42,182 nucleotides of DNA from Burkholderiales bacterium (GTDB lineage: Bacteria; Pseudomonadota; Gammaproteobacteria; Burkholderiales; Casimicrobiaceae). This document shows positions 1 to 9,662 of the stretch, piece by piece (within the stretch, counting starts at the first letter, position 1; every line of letters starts with the position of its first letter). The notes under the pieces are model-generated. The model saw only the letters and a list, made by a program, of their open reading frames with translations, made no database searches and was not told the origin of the DNA. The DNA lies in the NCBI GenBank assembly GCA_020852555.1, contig JADZAQ010000149.1, forward strand, positions 1-42,182. The letters are read 5' to 3'. A program made the translations under genes and the position numbers.

Positions 1-34
1 GCGTCCTCGTTTTCGCAAGGCTTCGTCTCCGCCC

Positions 35-388
35 ATGAACAGAACCGTATCGTTGGTCGCCCTCGCCCTCGCGGCAGCGCTGCCGCAACTGGCGGCGGCA
101 CAAGCCGCGGCTACCCCCGGCGACCCCAATCGCGGCGCGCAGAAGATCCAGATGTGCCAGGGGTGCCACGGCATCGTCGGCTGGCGGACCGCCTTTCCCG
201 AGGTGTATCGGGTGCCGAAGCTCTCGGGCCAGAATCCGGCGTACCTCGTCGCCGCGCTCAAGGAGTACAAGAGCGGCGATCGCAGCCATCCCTCGATGCG
301 CGCGATTGCCGGATCGCTCACCGACCAGGACATGGCGGACCTCGCGGCGTACTACGCGCAGACCCCTCTCACCACGGCGAACCGATGA
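35..388 (+). CDS. Class I c-type cytochrome, periplasmic
   Basis: Small soluble c-type cytochrome of 117 residues that should carry electrons in the periplasm. A signal peptide spans about residues 1-22 (hydrophobic stretch ending AAAQA). The heme site is CQGCH, with Cys41, Cys44 and His45; Met88 in HPSMRAI is the likely sixth ligand. The length fits a single-heme cytochrome c553/c4-half domain. The gene begins 34 bases into the window, so what lies upstream is unknown. Its stop overlaps the start of a second, similar cytochrome, so the two are probably co-translated and may work as a pair. The redox partner cannot be told from the sequence. Confidence 0.9.
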   Translation: MNRTVSLVALALAAALPQLAAAQAAATPGDPNRGAQKIQMCQGCHGIVGWRTAFPEVYRVPKLSGQNPAYLVAALKEYKSGDRSHPSMRAIAGSLTDQDMADLAAYYAQTPLTTANR

Positions 389-726
389 TGATCACTCGCA
401 CGCTCGTTTCGCTCGCCGTGCTGTCGCTCGGCGCCACCGTCTGCACCGGGGCCGCTGCCGCCGACCTCGAGGCTGGCAAGAAGAAAGTGCAAGAGATCTG
501 TGCGGCGTGTCACGGGGCCGACGGCGCGACTCCGACCGCGCCGGACTATCCGAAGCTCGCCGGGCAATATCCTGACTACCTCGCCAAGGCGCTGCGCGAC
601 TACAAGGCGGGCCGCCGCAAGAACCCCATCATGGGTGCGATGGCCACCCCGCTGACCGATCAGGACATCGAGAACGTCGCGCAGTACTTCTCCCGCCAGC
701 CCAGCAATCTCGCGACCCGGTACTGA
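385..726 (+). CDS. Class I c-type cytochrome, second of a tandem pair
   Basis: A 113-residue periplasmic monoheme cytochrome c. The start is the first of two adjacent ATG codons and forms an ATGA overlap with the stop of the preceding cytochrome; a longer in-frame extension to position 154 would lie inside the first gene and is rejected. The signal peptide ends near AAAA at residue 27. Heme attachment is CAACH (Cys39, Cys42, His43), and Met83 or Met86 in NPIMGAM is the likely axial ligand. It resembles its neighbour over the heme site, the PKL[AS]GQ[YN]P segment and the LTDQD segment, which suggests tandem duplication or a split two-domain cytochrome c4. Confidence 0.9.
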   Translation: MMITRTLVSLAVLSLGATVCTGAAAADLEAGKKKVQEICAACHGADGATPTAPDYPKLAGQYPDYLAKALRDYKAGRRKNPIMGAMATPLTDQDIENVAQYFSRQPSNLATRY

Positions 727-837
727 GCGGCATCGCCCGCGCGCGGCGGCCCGCGCCGACGCGAGGCGCTGACCGGGCGCGCCGGCCTGGTGGCGGTGGC
801 GTCGCGCGTCGCATCCGAAAGCAAACCCGACTGGCCG

Positions 838-1263
838 TCAGCGCTGCCGCTCGAGGCAGTCGAGATAGAGCTTGGCGTCGGGCGGCGTGCCGTGGCGCTG
901 GGCGGCCCAGATCACTTCGCCGAGACATTCGAGCACGGCGTGCAACGCCGCGTGCTCGTCGCCGCGTGCCGTGCATAGCCGCTCGAAGTGCGCCTTGATG
1001 CCGGGTGGCTGATCGATCGCGAGTTGCTCGGCCAGCGCGAGGTGCAGCGTCAGGTGCAGGAACGGATTGACCTCGCCGGTTTCCGGCCGGTAGTCGCGGT
1101 GCGCGTGCTTCTCCGGTGCTTCCAGGACGGGGTGGTACTCCGGGTGTAGCGCGACGATGCGCACGACGATGGCTTCGAGGTCGGACAGCGGCTGTCCGGC
1201 GCGGTGCCTGGCCCAGGCGTCGATCAGGAAGCGGCGTGCCTCGTCACGGGAGGGGCTGAACAT
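838..1263 (-). CDS. DUF1841 family protein
   Basis: A 141-residue cytoplasmic protein beginning MFSPSRDEAR, recognised as the DUF1841 family. Its function is unknown; the family is common in beta- and gammaproteobacteria and often sits next to nth. The conserved stretch around residues 56-75, with HRDYRPETGEVNPFLH, and the C-terminal LYLDCL motif are present. The frame stays open far upstream, but that extension lies over nth in another frame and is not coding. It lies about 50 bases downstream of nth and is probably part of the rsxB-nth transcript. Confidence 0.85.
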   Translation of the reverse strand: MFSPSRDEARRFLIDAWARHRAGQPLSDLEAIVVRIVALHPEYHPVLEAPEKHAHRDYRPETGEVNPFLHLTLHLALAEQLAIDQPPGIKAHFERLCTARGDEHAALHAVLECLGEVIWAAQRHGTPPDAKLYLDCLERQR

Positions 1264-1313
1264 GGGACGATGGCCTGCGTGCGCGGTGGTGGGTGCCGGG
1301 ACGAAGCCGGCCT

Positions 1314-1973
1314 TCAGGCGAGCGGCAGCGGCGGCGGCTCGCCCTTGGTCTTGTGCGGGTACTCGCACAGATCGCGAATGATGCAGATCGGACACTTGGG
1401 CATGCGCGCCACGCATACGTAGCGCCCATGCAGGACCAGCCAGTGGTGCGCGCCCCGCTTGAACTCCTCGGGCGTGAATTTCTCGAGCTTGCGCTCGACT
1501 TCCGCGACGTCCTTGCCGGGGGCGAGGCGGGTGCGATTGGCGACCCGAAAGATGTGCGTATCGACCGCGATGGTCGGTTGCCCGAAGGCGCAGTTGAGGA
1601 CCACGTTGGCGGTCTTGCGCCCGACGCCCGGCAGCGCTTCGAGCGCTTGCCGATCCGCGGGTACCTCGCCGGCGTGCTCGCGCACGAGGATTTCGCAGAG
1701 CGCCACGATATTCTTGGCCTTGGTGCGGAAGAGTCCGATCGAGGCGATGTAGGGGATGAGCCCCTCGACGCCGAGTTCGGCGATCGCCGCGGGGGTACGT
1801 GCTTTGGCGTAGAGCTTCGCCGTGGCCTTGTTCACGCTCCGGTCGGTCGCCTGCGCCGACAGCACCACGGCAACGAGCAGCTCGAAGGGCGTGCGGTAGG
1901 CGAGTTCGGTTTGCGGGTTGGGGTTCGCGGCGCGCAACCGCGCATAGATCGCGAAGCGCTTCGCCGCATTCAC
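1314..1973 (-). CDS. nth: Endonuclease III
   Basis: Base-excision repair enzyme: a DNA glycosylase/AP lyase for oxidised pyrimidines. The 219-residue length is normal. The helix-hairpin-helix LPGVGRKTA carries catalytic Lys120, and Asp138 lies in VDTH. The 4Fe-4S cluster ligands follow the family spacing Cys187-x6-Cys194-x2-Cys197-x5-Cys203. The start is GTG: it overlaps the rsxB stop as GTGA, and the next residues ([12 protein letters not shown]) match the family N terminus. The longer frame upstream runs over rsxB and is spurious. Pairing with rsxB is a common beta/gammaproteobacterial arrangement. Confidence 0.95.
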   Translation of the reverse strand: MNAAKRFAIYARLRAANPNPQTELAYRTPFELLVAVVLSAQATDRSVNKATAKLYAKARTPAAIAELGVEGLIPYIASIGLFRTKAKNIVALCEILVREHAGEVPADRQALEALPGVGRKTANVVLNCAFGQPTIAVDTHIFRVANRTRLAPGKDVAEVERKLEKFTPEEFKRGAHHWLVLHGRYVCVARMPKCPICIIRDLCEYPHKTKGEPPPLPLA

Positions 1974-2611
1974 GGCAGCACGGCGGCCTGGCGGCGCGCC
2001 CGGGCGCGCGCCAGCGCGGCAGCGACGGCGGCCCCACGCGGGTCGGCATCGCGGGTGGGCGGCGCGGTTGGCGCGAGCGCGGCGGTGCGATTGGCGATCC
2101 GCTCTGCGCGGGCGACGCGCGCATTGCGTGCGCGATGGCGGTCGCGCGCCGCGCGCGCGGCGTCGGCTGACCAATCGCGCCCGGCCGGGTCGAGCGCGAT
2201 GCAGTCGACGGGGCAGGCGGCGACGCACAACTCGCAGCCGCTGCACAGCGACGCCAGCACGGTGTGCAGGCGCTTCGGCGCGCCGATGATCGCGTCGACG
2301 GGACAGGCGGCGATGCACAGCGTGCAGCCGATGCAGTTCGTCTCGTCGATCACCGCGACGACGAGCGGGCCGGGGTCGCCGCGGGTGCGGTCGACCGGCT
2401 TCACCGTGCGTCGCACGACCGCCGCGAGCGCGGCGGCACCGGTGTCACCACCGGGCGGGCAACGATCGATGTCGGCATCGCCTTGCGCGATGGCGCGCGC
2501 GTACGGCGCGCATCCCGCGTAGCCACAACGCGCGCACTGCGTCTGCGGAAGCAGCGCGTCGAGGCGCTCGGCAAGTGCGGCGACGGCGTCGGTACGGTCG
2601 GTGCGGGTCAC
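1970..2611 (-). CDS. rsxB: RsxB/RnfB-type electron transport ferredoxin
   Basis: Iron-sulfur subunit related to the Rnf/Rsx complex, 213 residues. An N-terminal Fe-S domain has Cys26, Cys29, Cys34 and Cys51 (CARCGYAGC...CPPGG). Two ferredoxin clusters follow: Cys93/96/99/103 ([12 protein letters not shown]) and Cys123/126/129/133 ([12 protein letters not shown]). The N-terminal membrane helix of full RnfB is missing and no other rnf genes are nearby, so this is the stand-alone betaproteobacterial form found beside nth. The C-terminal 60 residues are Ala/Arg-rich. The stop overlaps the GTG of nth. It may supply electrons to cluster proteins, but its partner is not shown here. Confidence 0.85.
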   Translation of the reverse strand: MTRTDRTDAVAALAERLDALLPQTQCARCGYAGCAPYARAIAQGDADIDRCPPGGDTGAAALAAVVRRTVKPVDRTRGDPGPLVVAVIDETNCIGCTLCIAACPVDAIIGAPKRLHTVLASLCSGCELCVAACPVDCIALDPAGRDWSADAARAARDRHRARNARVARAERIANRTAALAPTAPPTRDADPRGAAVAAALARARARRQAAVLP

Positions 2612-2650
2612 GGTCGCATTTTACGCGGCGGCGCCGGCGGGGCTGGCACA

Positions 2651-3766
2651 ATGGCGCCTGCCATCATGCCGCACGATCGAACGCACCAGACGTCCCCCTC
2701 CGGCGCGCGCGCGGGTATTCCGCACGGGCGCGGCGGCGGCCACGCTCGGGGCGATGGCCATGACCACGCGCCCGGGCATGATCACCCGGGTGGGCACGGC
2801 CACGGTCACCGGCACGGCCCGGGACATCGCCACGTGCCCTCGGTCGCCGGCTCCCGCACGCGACGGGCATTGACGCTCGCCCTGCTGCTCACTGCCGGCT
2901 TCGCGGTCGTCGAAGCGGTCGGCGGCTACCTCGCCGGTTCGCTCGCGCTCATCTCCGACGCGGGTCACATGGTCACCGACGCCGCCGCGCTGGCGCTCGC
3001 GCTGTTCGCCCACGCGATCGGGCGCCGCCCGGCGTCGAGCCGCGCATCGTACGGATACGCTCGTGCCGAGGTGCTCGCGGCCTTCGTCAACGCGATCGCG
3101 ATGCTCGCCATCGTGCTGTTCATCGCGGTGGAGGCGGTGCGTCGCCTGCTCGCCCCGGTCCCCGTGGCCGGCGGCATGGTCACCCTGATCGGCAGCATCG
3201 GGCTCGTGGTGAACATCGTCGCCGCGTGGCTGCTGTGGCGCGCATCCGCCGAATCGATGAACGCCCGAGGCGCGCTGCTGCACGTGATGGGCGATCTCCT
3301 CGGCTCGCTCGCGGCGATCGTCGCCGGCGTGGTCATCATGGTGACCGGCTGGACGCCGATCGATCCCGTTCTCTCCGTCGCGGTCGCGCTGCTCATCGTG
3401 CGCTCGACCTGGCAGCTCCTCAAGCAGTCGACGGGTGTCCTGATGGAAGGCGTGCCGCAGCACCTCGACTACGAGGCCATCGGCCGCTCGCTCGCGGCGC
3501 TGCCCGGGGTCGCGGACGTGCACGATCTGCACATCTGGAACATGGGCAGCAACGAGGTGGCGCTCTCCGCGCACCTGTCGATCGGGCGCGGCGAGGAATG
3601 GTTGCCGCTGCTCGCGCAGGCGCGGCGCATGCTGGGTGCGGAGTACTCGATCCGCCATGCGACCTTGCAACCGACGTGGCCGGTGACGCCGCTGGCCGGA
3701 ACCCCGGACCGCGTCATCCCGGTGGTGCCGGCGGCACCCTCCGGCGAGCGCGATCACCAGCACTGA
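2651..3766 (+). CDS. Cation diffusion facilitator, zinc-type exporter
   Basis: Inner-membrane antiporter of the CDF/ZnT family, 371 residues, expected to export Zn(II) or Cd(II). Residues 31-61 form a strongly histidine-rich tail (repeats such as HDHAPGHDH and HGHGHRHGPGH), a typical metal-binding region. Transmembrane helices follow; the second carries the site with Asp103, His106 and Asp110 (SDAGHMVTD), and the partner HVMGD motif lies near residue 215. A C-terminal cytoplasmic domain (VHDLHIWNMGS) is present. The start is ATG at 2651; ATG at 2666 is an alternative. It is divergent from rsxB, with about 40 bases between them. Metal specificity is inferred from the family. Confidence 0.9.
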   Translation: MAPAIMPHDRTHQTSPSGARAGIPHGRGGGHARGDGHDHAPGHDHPGGHGHGHRHGPGHRHVPSVAGSRTRRALTLALLLTAGFAVVEAVGGYLAGSLALISDAGHMVTDAAALALALFAHAIGRRPASSRASYGYARAEVLAAFVNAIAMLAIVLFIAVEAVRRLLAPVPVAGGMVTLIGSIGLVVNIVAAWLLWRASAESMNARGALLHVMGDLLGSLAAIVAGVVIMVTGWTPIDPVLSVAVALLIVRSTWQLLKQSTGVLMEGVPQHLDYEAIGRSLAALPGVADVHDLHIWNMGSNEVALSAHLSIGRGEEWLPLLAQARRMLGAEYSIRHATLQPTWPVTPLAGTPDRVIPVVPAAPSGERDHQH

Positions 3767-3799
3767 GTCGGTGCCGGCCGGCGCCGCCACCGCGTGCGC

Positions 3800-4780
3800 C
3801 TACAGCCACTTCAGCTTGCGGAAGTGGCGGTACAAGACCAGGTCGACGAGGATCATCGTGCCGATCGTCAGCGGATAGCCGAAGGCCCACTTGAGCTCGG
3901 GCATGTGCTCGAAGTTCATGCCGTAGATGCCCGCTACCATGGTCGGTACGCCGATGATCGCGGCCCAGGCGGCGAGCTTCTTGGTGACTTCGCTGTCGGA
4001 CAGCGAGATCATGCCGAGGTTGACCTGGATCGCCGTCTGCAGCATCTCGCGGATACCCTCGATTGCCGCGTGGATGCGATGCAGGTGGTCGTACACGTCC
4101 CGGAAGTACTCGCTCATCCCGGTGCAGATCTGCGGGACGCGGCCGCCGTAGAGTCGACCCGTCGCTTCCATCAGTGGGTCGACCGCGTGCTTTAGCGTCA
4201 TGAGATCCTGCTTGAGCGCGTACAACGCCTCGATGTTGCCGCGGGCCGCGTTGCGCTCGAAGATCTTCGCCTCGACGGCCTCGAGGTCGGTCTCCAGCGA
4301 GTCGAGGATCGGAAAGTAGCGATCCACCACGTTGTCGAGCACGGCATAGAACACGTAGCCGGCGCCGTTCTTCAGCAGGCCGGGCTCGCGCTCGGTGCGG
4401 GCGCGCATGGCGGCGAATCCGACGTGCGTGCGGTGACGCACGGTCAGGACGTAGTTCGGACCGACGAAGATGTCGACCTCGCCGGTGACGAGCTCTTCGA
4501 CGCCCTCGGGTGACTTCTCCCGCTCGATGGTGTGCACGGCAGCGAAGAGCGAGTCGCCGTACTCCTCGATCTTGGGACGCTGGTGCCCGTGGCGCGCATC
4601 CTCGACGGCGAGCTCGTGGAGGCCAAACTCGACCGCCATCTGCTCGAGTTCCTCCGGTGCCGGCTCGAACAGCGCCACCCAGACGAAGCAGTCGGCACGG
4701 CGCACGTAATCGCTGATGTGCTCGACCGGGATGTCGGCGAGCTTGCGTCCGTTCTGGTAGGCAACGCAACTGATGAGCAT
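3800..4780 (-). CDS. corA: CorA magnesium/cobalt transporter
   Basis: Pentameric inner-membrane Mg2+/Co2+ channel of 326 residues. The soluble N-terminal domain is followed by a long helix and two C-terminal membrane spans. The selectivity signature GMNF is present in [12 protein letters not shown] after the first span, and the protein ends in a basic tail (FRKLKWL). The chosen start is [11 protein letters not shown], which fits the family; an in-frame ATG 21 codons upstream adds an unrelated sequence. It converges with the CDF exporter gene, and both handle divalent metals. A TATCAT element on the minus strand about 35 bases upstream could be a -10 site. Confidence 0.93.
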   Translation of the reverse strand: MLISCVAYQNGRKLADIPVEHISDYVRRADCFVWVALFEPAPEELEQMAVEFGLHELAVEDARHGHQRPKIEEYGDSLFAAVHTIEREKSPEGVEELVTGEVDIFVGPNYVLTVRHRTHVGFAAMRARTEREPGLLKNGAGYVFYAVLDNVVDRYFPILDSLETDLEAVEAKIFERNAARGNIEALYALKQDLMTLKHAVDPLMEATGRLYGGRVPQICTGMSEYFRDVYDHLHRIHAAIEGIREMLQTAIQVNLGMISLSDSEVTKKLAAWAAIIGVPTMVAGIYGMNFEHMPELKWAFGYPLTIGTMILVDLVLYRHFRKLKWL

Positions 4781-4965
4781 CGGGATCGTCGGCTGGGTGC
4801 GCGCGGTGCCAGCATGATAAGCGCGCGGTGGGGACTCCCCCAAGCCGCGGACCCGGCACTCGCCCGATTTGCCGGCCTACCGTGGCGGCGATGCCCGGCC
4901 GCGTCGGCATCCGGCGGCCCGCGGTACCATCTGCGGTTTCGCCACGCCCTCGCCCTGCCGCCGCC

Positions 4966-6159
4966 GTGATCATCCCCTCCCTGCTCGACACCGACCTGTA
5001 CAAGTTCACCATGATGCAGGTGGTGCAGCACCACTTCGCCGAGGCGCAGGTCGAGTATCGCTTCAAGTGCCGCAATGCGGACGTCGACCTCAGCCCGTTC
5101 GTGGAGGAGATCCGCGACGAGATCCGCCACCTGTGCGAACTGCGCTTCACCCGGGACGAGCTCGAATACCTGCGCCGCTGGCGATTCTTCAAGAGCGATT
5201 TCGTCGATCTCCTCGGGCTCTTCCATCTCGACGAGAGGTTCGTTCGGATCTCCCGGCGCGAGGATTCGCCGCGCGAGATCGACATCGCGATCAAGGGCCC
5301 GTGGCTGCACACGATCATGTTCGAGGTGCCGATACTGGCGATCGTGTGCGAGGTGTACTACCGGCATCACGCGCCCGCTCCGGACTTCGCCGAAGGGCGG
5401 CGGCGGCTGGCGGCCAAGATCGCGCAGGCCAATGCCGTCGAGGGGACCGATTTCCGGATCGCCGATTACGGCACGCGCCGGCGCTTCTCGCGCGCCTGGC
5501 ACGGTGAGGTGCTGGCGACGCTGAAGCGCGGGATGCCGGCACACTTCGTCGGCACGAGCAACGTCCTCTTCGCGATGGAGCAGGGCCTGACCCCGCTCGG
5601 CACCATGGCGCACGAGTACCTGCAGGCGTGCCAGGCGGTCGGGCCACGTCTTCGCGATTCGCAGTCGTTCGCCTTCAACATGTGGGCGCGCGAGTACCGC
5701 GGCGATCTCGGGATCGCGCTCTCCGACGTCGTCGGCTTCGACGCCTTCCTGCGTGACTTCGACCTCTTCTTCTGCAAGCTCTTCGACGGGGTCCGCCACG
5801 ATTCGGGCGACCCCTTCGAGTGGGGCGACAAGCTCATCGAGCACTACCAGAGGATGCGGATCGATCCACGGACGAAGACGATGGTGTTCTCCGACAGCCT
5901 CAACATCCCGCTGGCGATCCGCCTGTACGAATATTTCAAGGGGCGTACCCAGACCTCGTTCGGGATTGGCACCAACCTCACCAACGACCTGGGCTACGCA
6001 TCGCTGCAATGCGTGATCAAGATGACGCGCTGCAACGGCCAGCCCGTTGCCAAGATCAGCGACGAGCCGTCGAAGACGATGGACTACGATCCGTCGTACG
6101 TCGCCTACCTGCGTGAGGTCTTCCAGGTGCCGGTGGCACCACCCGGGGCGACGCGCTGA
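4966..6159 (+). CDS. pncB: Nicotinate phosphoribosyltransferase
   Basis: NAD salvage enzyme that makes nicotinate mononucleotide from nicotinate and PRPP; 397 residues, the normal length. N-terminal [14 protein letters not shown] and internal [18 protein letters not shown] and [13 protein letters not shown] are family hallmarks. A GTG start is inferred because homology begins at [13 protein letters not shown]; the 46 in-frame residues upstream are low-complexity and do not match. TACCAT about 35 bases upstream is a possible -10. The last 55 bases overlap the end of the convergent MarR gene. Confidence 0.93.
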   Translation: MIIPSLLDTDLYKFTMMQVVQHHFAEAQVEYRFKCRNADVDLSPFVEEIRDEIRHLCELRFTRDELEYLRRWRFFKSDFVDLLGLFHLDERFVRISRREDSPREIDIAIKGPWLHTIMFEVPILAIVCEVYYRHHAPAPDFAEGRRRLAAKIAQANAVEGTDFRIADYGTRRRFSRAWHGEVLATLKRGMPAHFVGTSNVLFAMEQGLTPLGTMAHEYLQACQAVGPRLRDSQSFAFNMWAREYRGDLGIALSDVVGFDAFLRDFDLFFCKLFDGVRHDSGDPFEWGDKLIEHYQRMRIDPRTKTMVFSDSLNIPLAIRLYEYFKGRTQTSFGIGTNLTNDLGYASLQCVIKMTRCNGQPVAKISDEPSKTMDYDPSYVAYLREVFQVPVAPPGATR

Positions 6160-6617
6160 CGCGGGGACCTGGGGAGGGCGGCGCCCGCCGTCGCCCGGGT
6201 GACCTGGCCGACGAGGCGGCGCAGTTCCGGGCCGATGCGCCGTAACTCCTCCTGGTGGACGCCGGCGAGGCGCTCCAGCACGCGCTCTCCCTTCACCGTC
6301 AGGTGCAGGTGGACCTTGCGCCGATCCGCCACCGAGACTTCGCGCCGCACGAGGCCGCGTGCGTGCAGCCGATCGACGAGGCCGACGGCGCTGTGCGGTC
6401 GGATGAAGAGTTGCCGCGCGAGCTCCCCGATCGTGATCCGGCGATCGGCGGGGCAACCGCGAACCACGAGCATCGCCTGGTAGTGCTGCGTCGCCAGTCC
6501 GCTTTCCTCCGCGGCAGCCTCGCTGAAGTGCAGGAAGCCGCGCAGCGCATAGCGAAAGGCGGCGAGTACCTCGTACTGATGGTCATCGAGGCTGGCCGGC
6601 GAAGACTTGCGGGGCAT
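6105..6617 (-). CDS. MarR family transcriptional regulator
   Basis: A 170-residue winged-helix dimeric repressor/activator. The helix-turn-helix is in [20 protein letters not shown] followed by [10 protein letters not shown], and the wing has the typical DRR motif ([13 protein letters not shown]). The start MPRKSSPAS was chosen because the in-frame upstream residues are low-complexity and lack homology. The C-terminal 18 codons run antisense through the end of pncB, so the two genes overlap tail to tail. It is divergent from the GspE-like ATPase gene, about 180 bases apart, which may be its target; this is inference only. The ligand is unknown. Confidence 0.88.
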   Translation of the reverse strand: MPRKSSPASLDDHQYEVLAAFRYALRGFLHFSEAAAEESGLATQHYQAMLVVRGCPADRRITIGELARQLFIRPHSAVGLVDRLHARGLVRREVSVADRRKVHLHLTVKGERVLERLAGVHQEELRRIGPELRRLVGQVTRATAGAALPRSPRQRVAPGGATGTWKTSRR

Positions 6618-6796
6618 GACTGGACTCCGGTTCCGTGACGGGAGCGCACCCGCCACGGGAGGCGGGGCGTCGCGCGGCTGCTGATACCGCGCACCACGCT
6701 GACCGGCATCGTAGCGCGATACCGGGCGAGCCGCCGGACGTCGCGCGGTGGCGGGGGCGCTTCGTCGGGTCGCGCCGGCGGAGTAGCATTGCCGGC

Positions 6797-8644
6797 ATGG
6801 CTTCGCATCCGAAAAGTGAACCTTCCCCGCCGGGCCCGCGCCCAGCCGCCACCCCGGAGGGGCCACCGGCGGCTCCCGGTGGGCCGCGTCACGCGCGCGC
6901 GCCCGACCGCCGCCTTCGCCTCGACGACATCGTCAAGCTGCTCGCGGCCGATGCCCTCGTCACGCCGGCCGAGGCCGAGCATCTCGCGCGCTCGCGCACC
7001 CGACAGTACGACCATCCGCTCGAGCTCATCGCCGCGCAGAAGCTGAAGTCGGCCAAACCACCGCACAAGCTGCTCACCCTCGAGGCCATGGTCGAGTGGC
7101 TCGCCGGCCGGCTCAAGGTGCCCTACTACCACATCGATCCGCTGAAGATCGATCTCACCGCGGTCACGCAGACGATGTCGAACGCGTACGCCGAGCGTTA
7201 CCGCATCCTCCCCGTGGCGGTCGACCGCCTGACCGTCACGGTGGCCACGTCCGAGCCCTTCGTGCGCGCCTGGGCGGACGACCTCGAGGAGATGATCAAG
7301 CGCGAGGTGAAGTTCGTCTTCGCCAATCCGGTCGAGATCAAGCGCTACATCAGCGAGTTCTTCAACCTCGCGCGGTCGATGAAGCGCGCGCAGGAGAAGA
7401 GCAAGGGATCGCTCACCGTCAGCAACTTCGAGCAACTGGTCGAGCTCGGTGCGCACGGGCACCTCGACGCCAACGACCAGCACATCGTCCACATCGTCGA
7501 CTGGCTGTGGCAGTACGCCTTCGAGCAGCGCGCGTCCGACATCCACGTCGAGCCGCGGCGCGACGCCGGCGTCGTGCGCTTCCGTATCGACGGCATCCTG
7601 CACCAGGTGTACACGATTCCGCAGCCGGTCCTGGTGGCGATGACCTCGCGCATCAAGCTCCTCGCGCGCATGGAGATCGTCGAGCGCCGCCGTCCGCAGG
7701 ACGGCCGCATCAAGACGCTGGCGCCGGACGGGGAGGAGGTGGAACTGCGCATCGCCACGATGCCGACCGCCTTCGGCGAGAAGCTCGTGATGCGCATCTT
7801 CACGCCCGAAGTGCTGGTGCGCGAGTACGCGGATCTCGGCTTCACCGCCGACGATCGCGAGCGCTGGGAGCAGATGATCCGGCAGCCCAACGGCGTGATC
7901 CTCGTCACCGGGCCGACCGGATCGGGCAAGACGACGACGCTGTACTCGTCGTTGAAGACGCTCGCCACGCCCGAGGTCAACGTGTGCACGATCGAGGACC
8001 CGATCGAGATGATCGAGCCGCTCTTCAACCAGATGCAGGTGCAGCCTGCCATCGGCGTCGATTTCGCGTCGGGCGTGCGCACGCTGCTGCGGCAGGATCC
8101 CGACATCATCATGGTGGGCGAGATCCGCGACCTCGATACCGCCGACATGGCGGTGCAGGCGGCGCTCACCGGCCATCTCGTGCTGTCGACGCTGCACACC
8201 AACGACGCCCCGACGGCGGTCACGCGGCTCCTCGACCTCAAGGTGCCGCCGTACCTCCTGTCGTCGACGCTCCTGGGTGTGATGGCGCAGCGCCTGGTGC
8301 GCACCTTGTGTCCGCACTGCAAGGCGCCCGCCGAGCCGCCCGACGACGAGACGTGGAAGATGATGACGGCCCCCTGGCGCGCCGACAAGCCGGCGCAGGT
8401 CATGGCGCCGGTCGGTTGCCTCGAATGCCGCATGACGGGCTACCTGGGTCGCATCGGCCTGTACGAGATCATGGTGTTGACACCGGCGCTGCGCCGGCTC
8501 GTCACGCACGATGCCGACGATCGCGCGATCCGCGAGCAGGCGTACAAGGACGGCATGAAGCCGCTGCGCGTATCCGGCGCGATGAAGGTCGCCGCCGGCA
8601 TCACCACGGCGGACGAGGTGCTGAAGGTCGCGCCGCTCGCTTGA
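6797..8644 (+). CDS. GspE/PilB family secretion ATPase (orphan)
   Basis: A 615-residue hexameric ATPase of the type II secretion/type IV pilus class. After a Pro-rich tail, residues 40-190 form an MshEN-like domain. The ATPase core follows, with Walker A GPTGSGKTTT near residue 372, an Asp box with IEDPIE, Walker B near 435 (DPDIIMVGEIRD) and a His box (LSTLHTND). A zinc site is present with LCPHC near 503 and CLEC near 540. No gsp or pil partner genes are in the window, so the system it powers lies elsewhere or it has another role. The start is ATG at 6797; a TAGCAT element lies 7 bases before it, so the mRNA may be nearly leaderless. Confidence 0.9.
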   Translation: MASHPKSEPSPPGPRPAATPEGPPAAPGGPRHARAPDRRLRLDDIVKLLAADALVTPAEAEHLARSRTRQYDHPLELIAAQKLKSAKPPHKLLTLEAMVEWLAGRLKVPYYHIDPLKIDLTAVTQTMSNAYAERYRILPVAVDRLTVTVATSEPFVRAWADDLEEMIKREVKFVFANPVEIKRYISEFFNLARSMKRAQEKSKGSLTVSNFEQLVELGAHGHLDANDQHIVHIVDWLWQYAFEQRASDIHVEPRRDAGVVRFRIDGILHQVYTIPQPVLVAMTSRIKLLARMEIVERRRPQDGRIKTLAPDGEEVELRIATMPTAFGEKLVMRIFTPEVLVREYADLGFTADDRERWEQMIRQPNGVILVTGPTGSGKTTTLYSSLKTLATPEVNVCTIEDPIEMIEPLFNQMQVQPAIGVDFASGVRTLLRQDPDIIMVGEIRDLDTADMAVQAALTGHLVLSTLHTNDAPTAVTRLLDLKVPPYLLSSTLLGVMAQRLVRTLCPHCKAPAEPPDDETWKMMTAPWRADKPAQVMAPVGCLECRMTGYLGRIGLYEIMVLTPALRRLVTHDADDRAIREQAYKDGMKPLRVSGAMKVAAGITTADEVLKVAPLA

Positions 8645-8689
8645 GTCTCCGCCGGACGACGCGGTATTCGTGGGGTCGCCCGCCGCGCC

Positions 8690-9166
8690 CTATGCCGGGA
8701 TGAAGCGGAGCGCGATGCCGTTGTTGCAGTAGCGCTGGCCGGTAGGCTTGGGGCCATCGTCGAACACGTGGCCCTGATGCCCGCCGCAGCGGCGGCAGTG
8801 GTACTCGGTGCGCGGATAGACGAGCTTGTAGTCGACCTTGGTGGCGAGCGCGCCAGGGATCGGCGCCCAGAAGCTCGGCCAGCCCGTGCCACTGTCGAAC
8901 TTGGTGTCCGACGTGAAGAGCGGCGCCGCGCAACCCGCGCACACGAAGGTCCCCTTGCGCTTCTCGTGGTTGAGCGGGCTCGTGAACGGCGCTTCGGTGC
9001 CTTCCTCGCGGAGGATGTCGAACTGCTCGGCGGTGAGCGTGCCGCGCCACTCGTCGCGCGTCTTCACGATCTTGTCGCTCGTCGCCGCACGGGCGCGGAT
9101 CGCGGGAAGCGCAGCGGCCGTGGCGAGTACGGCGACACCGTGATGGAGGAAATGGCGACGGGTCAT
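8690..9166 (-). CDS. msrB: Peptide methionine-R-sulfoxide reductase, Tat-exported
   Basis: Repairs methionine-R-sulfoxide in proteins. The 158-residue protein begins MTRRHFLHHGVAV, a twin-arginine signal with an Ala-rich h-region ending near residue 28, so it should act in the periplasm. The MsrB fold is complete: zinc ligands in CAGC and CRRCGGH, the SGTGWPSFW motif, and catalytic Cys in RYCNNGIALRF (usually RYCINSASLRF). The start is fixed by the twin-arginine signal; the upstream frame is noise. It converges with the GspE-like gene. Export suggests a role in envelope oxidative damage. Confidence 0.93.
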   Translation of the reverse strand: MTRRHFLHHGVAVLATAAALPAIRARAATSDKIVKTRDEWRGTLTAEQFDILREEGTEAPFTSPLNHEKRKGTFVCAGCAAPLFTSDTKFDSGTGWPSFWAPIPGALATKVDYKLVYPRTEYHCRRCGGHQGHVFDDGPKPTGQRYCNNGIALRFIPA

Positions 9167-9305
9167 GATCGTGCGCGGTCGTGGAAGGTCGGGCGCATCA
9201 CGGGGGAAAGGCGCGGCGAATGCGGTGCAAGGATACCCGCATCGCCAGCGCCGCGCACGCACGGCTGCACGGCGAGCCGTCGTTTTGCGCCGGCGTCGCC
9301 AGCGG

Positions 9306-9506
9306 TCAGCGCGAACGCGCGCCGTATTTGCGTTGCAGGTGCGCCGCGATCTGCGCAGGGCTGTTGCCGACCGCCTTGAGGGCACGCTGCAGTTGCGCTT
9401 CCGTGCAGCGCAGTTGTGCGCACCAGCGCTCGACATCGCGCTCCCGGCCGAGCGTCACCCGTTGCACACCGGGGTCGGTGACCTCCATCCTCGTTCCATC
9501 CGGCAT
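9306..9506 (-). CDS. DUF3606 domain small protein
   Basis: A 66-residue cytoplasmic protein of the DUF3606 family, function unknown. The family core VERWCAQLRCTEAQLQRALK, followed by VGNSPAQIAAHL, is clear. ATG at 9506 was chosen because a strong ribosome binding site, GGAGGAGAGG, lies directly upstream; an in-frame GTG at 9521 would use part of that site. It is monocistronic, 139 bases upstream of msrB on the same strand. Confidence 0.82.
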   Translation of the reverse strand: MPDGTRMEVTDPGVQRVTLGRERDVERWCAQLRCTEAQLQRALKAVGNSPAQIAAHLQRKYGARSR

Positions 9507-9662
9507 GGTCCTCTCCTCCACTGCGCTGCTGCCGTCGGTCCCACGTTAGCGCGCGCGGTGCCCGTGAGCCACCCGCCATCGACGCGAAACGATGTCCGCC
9601 GCAGTCCTACGGCAGGCGCGAGCGTGCGATGATCCGTCGCCAAACACCAGCGACCCCGCCCC

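Noticed and set aside
6299-8509. Minus-strand frame of 736 codons opposite the GspE-like gene
   Set aside because: No domain; His/Arg-rich shadow of the coding strand.
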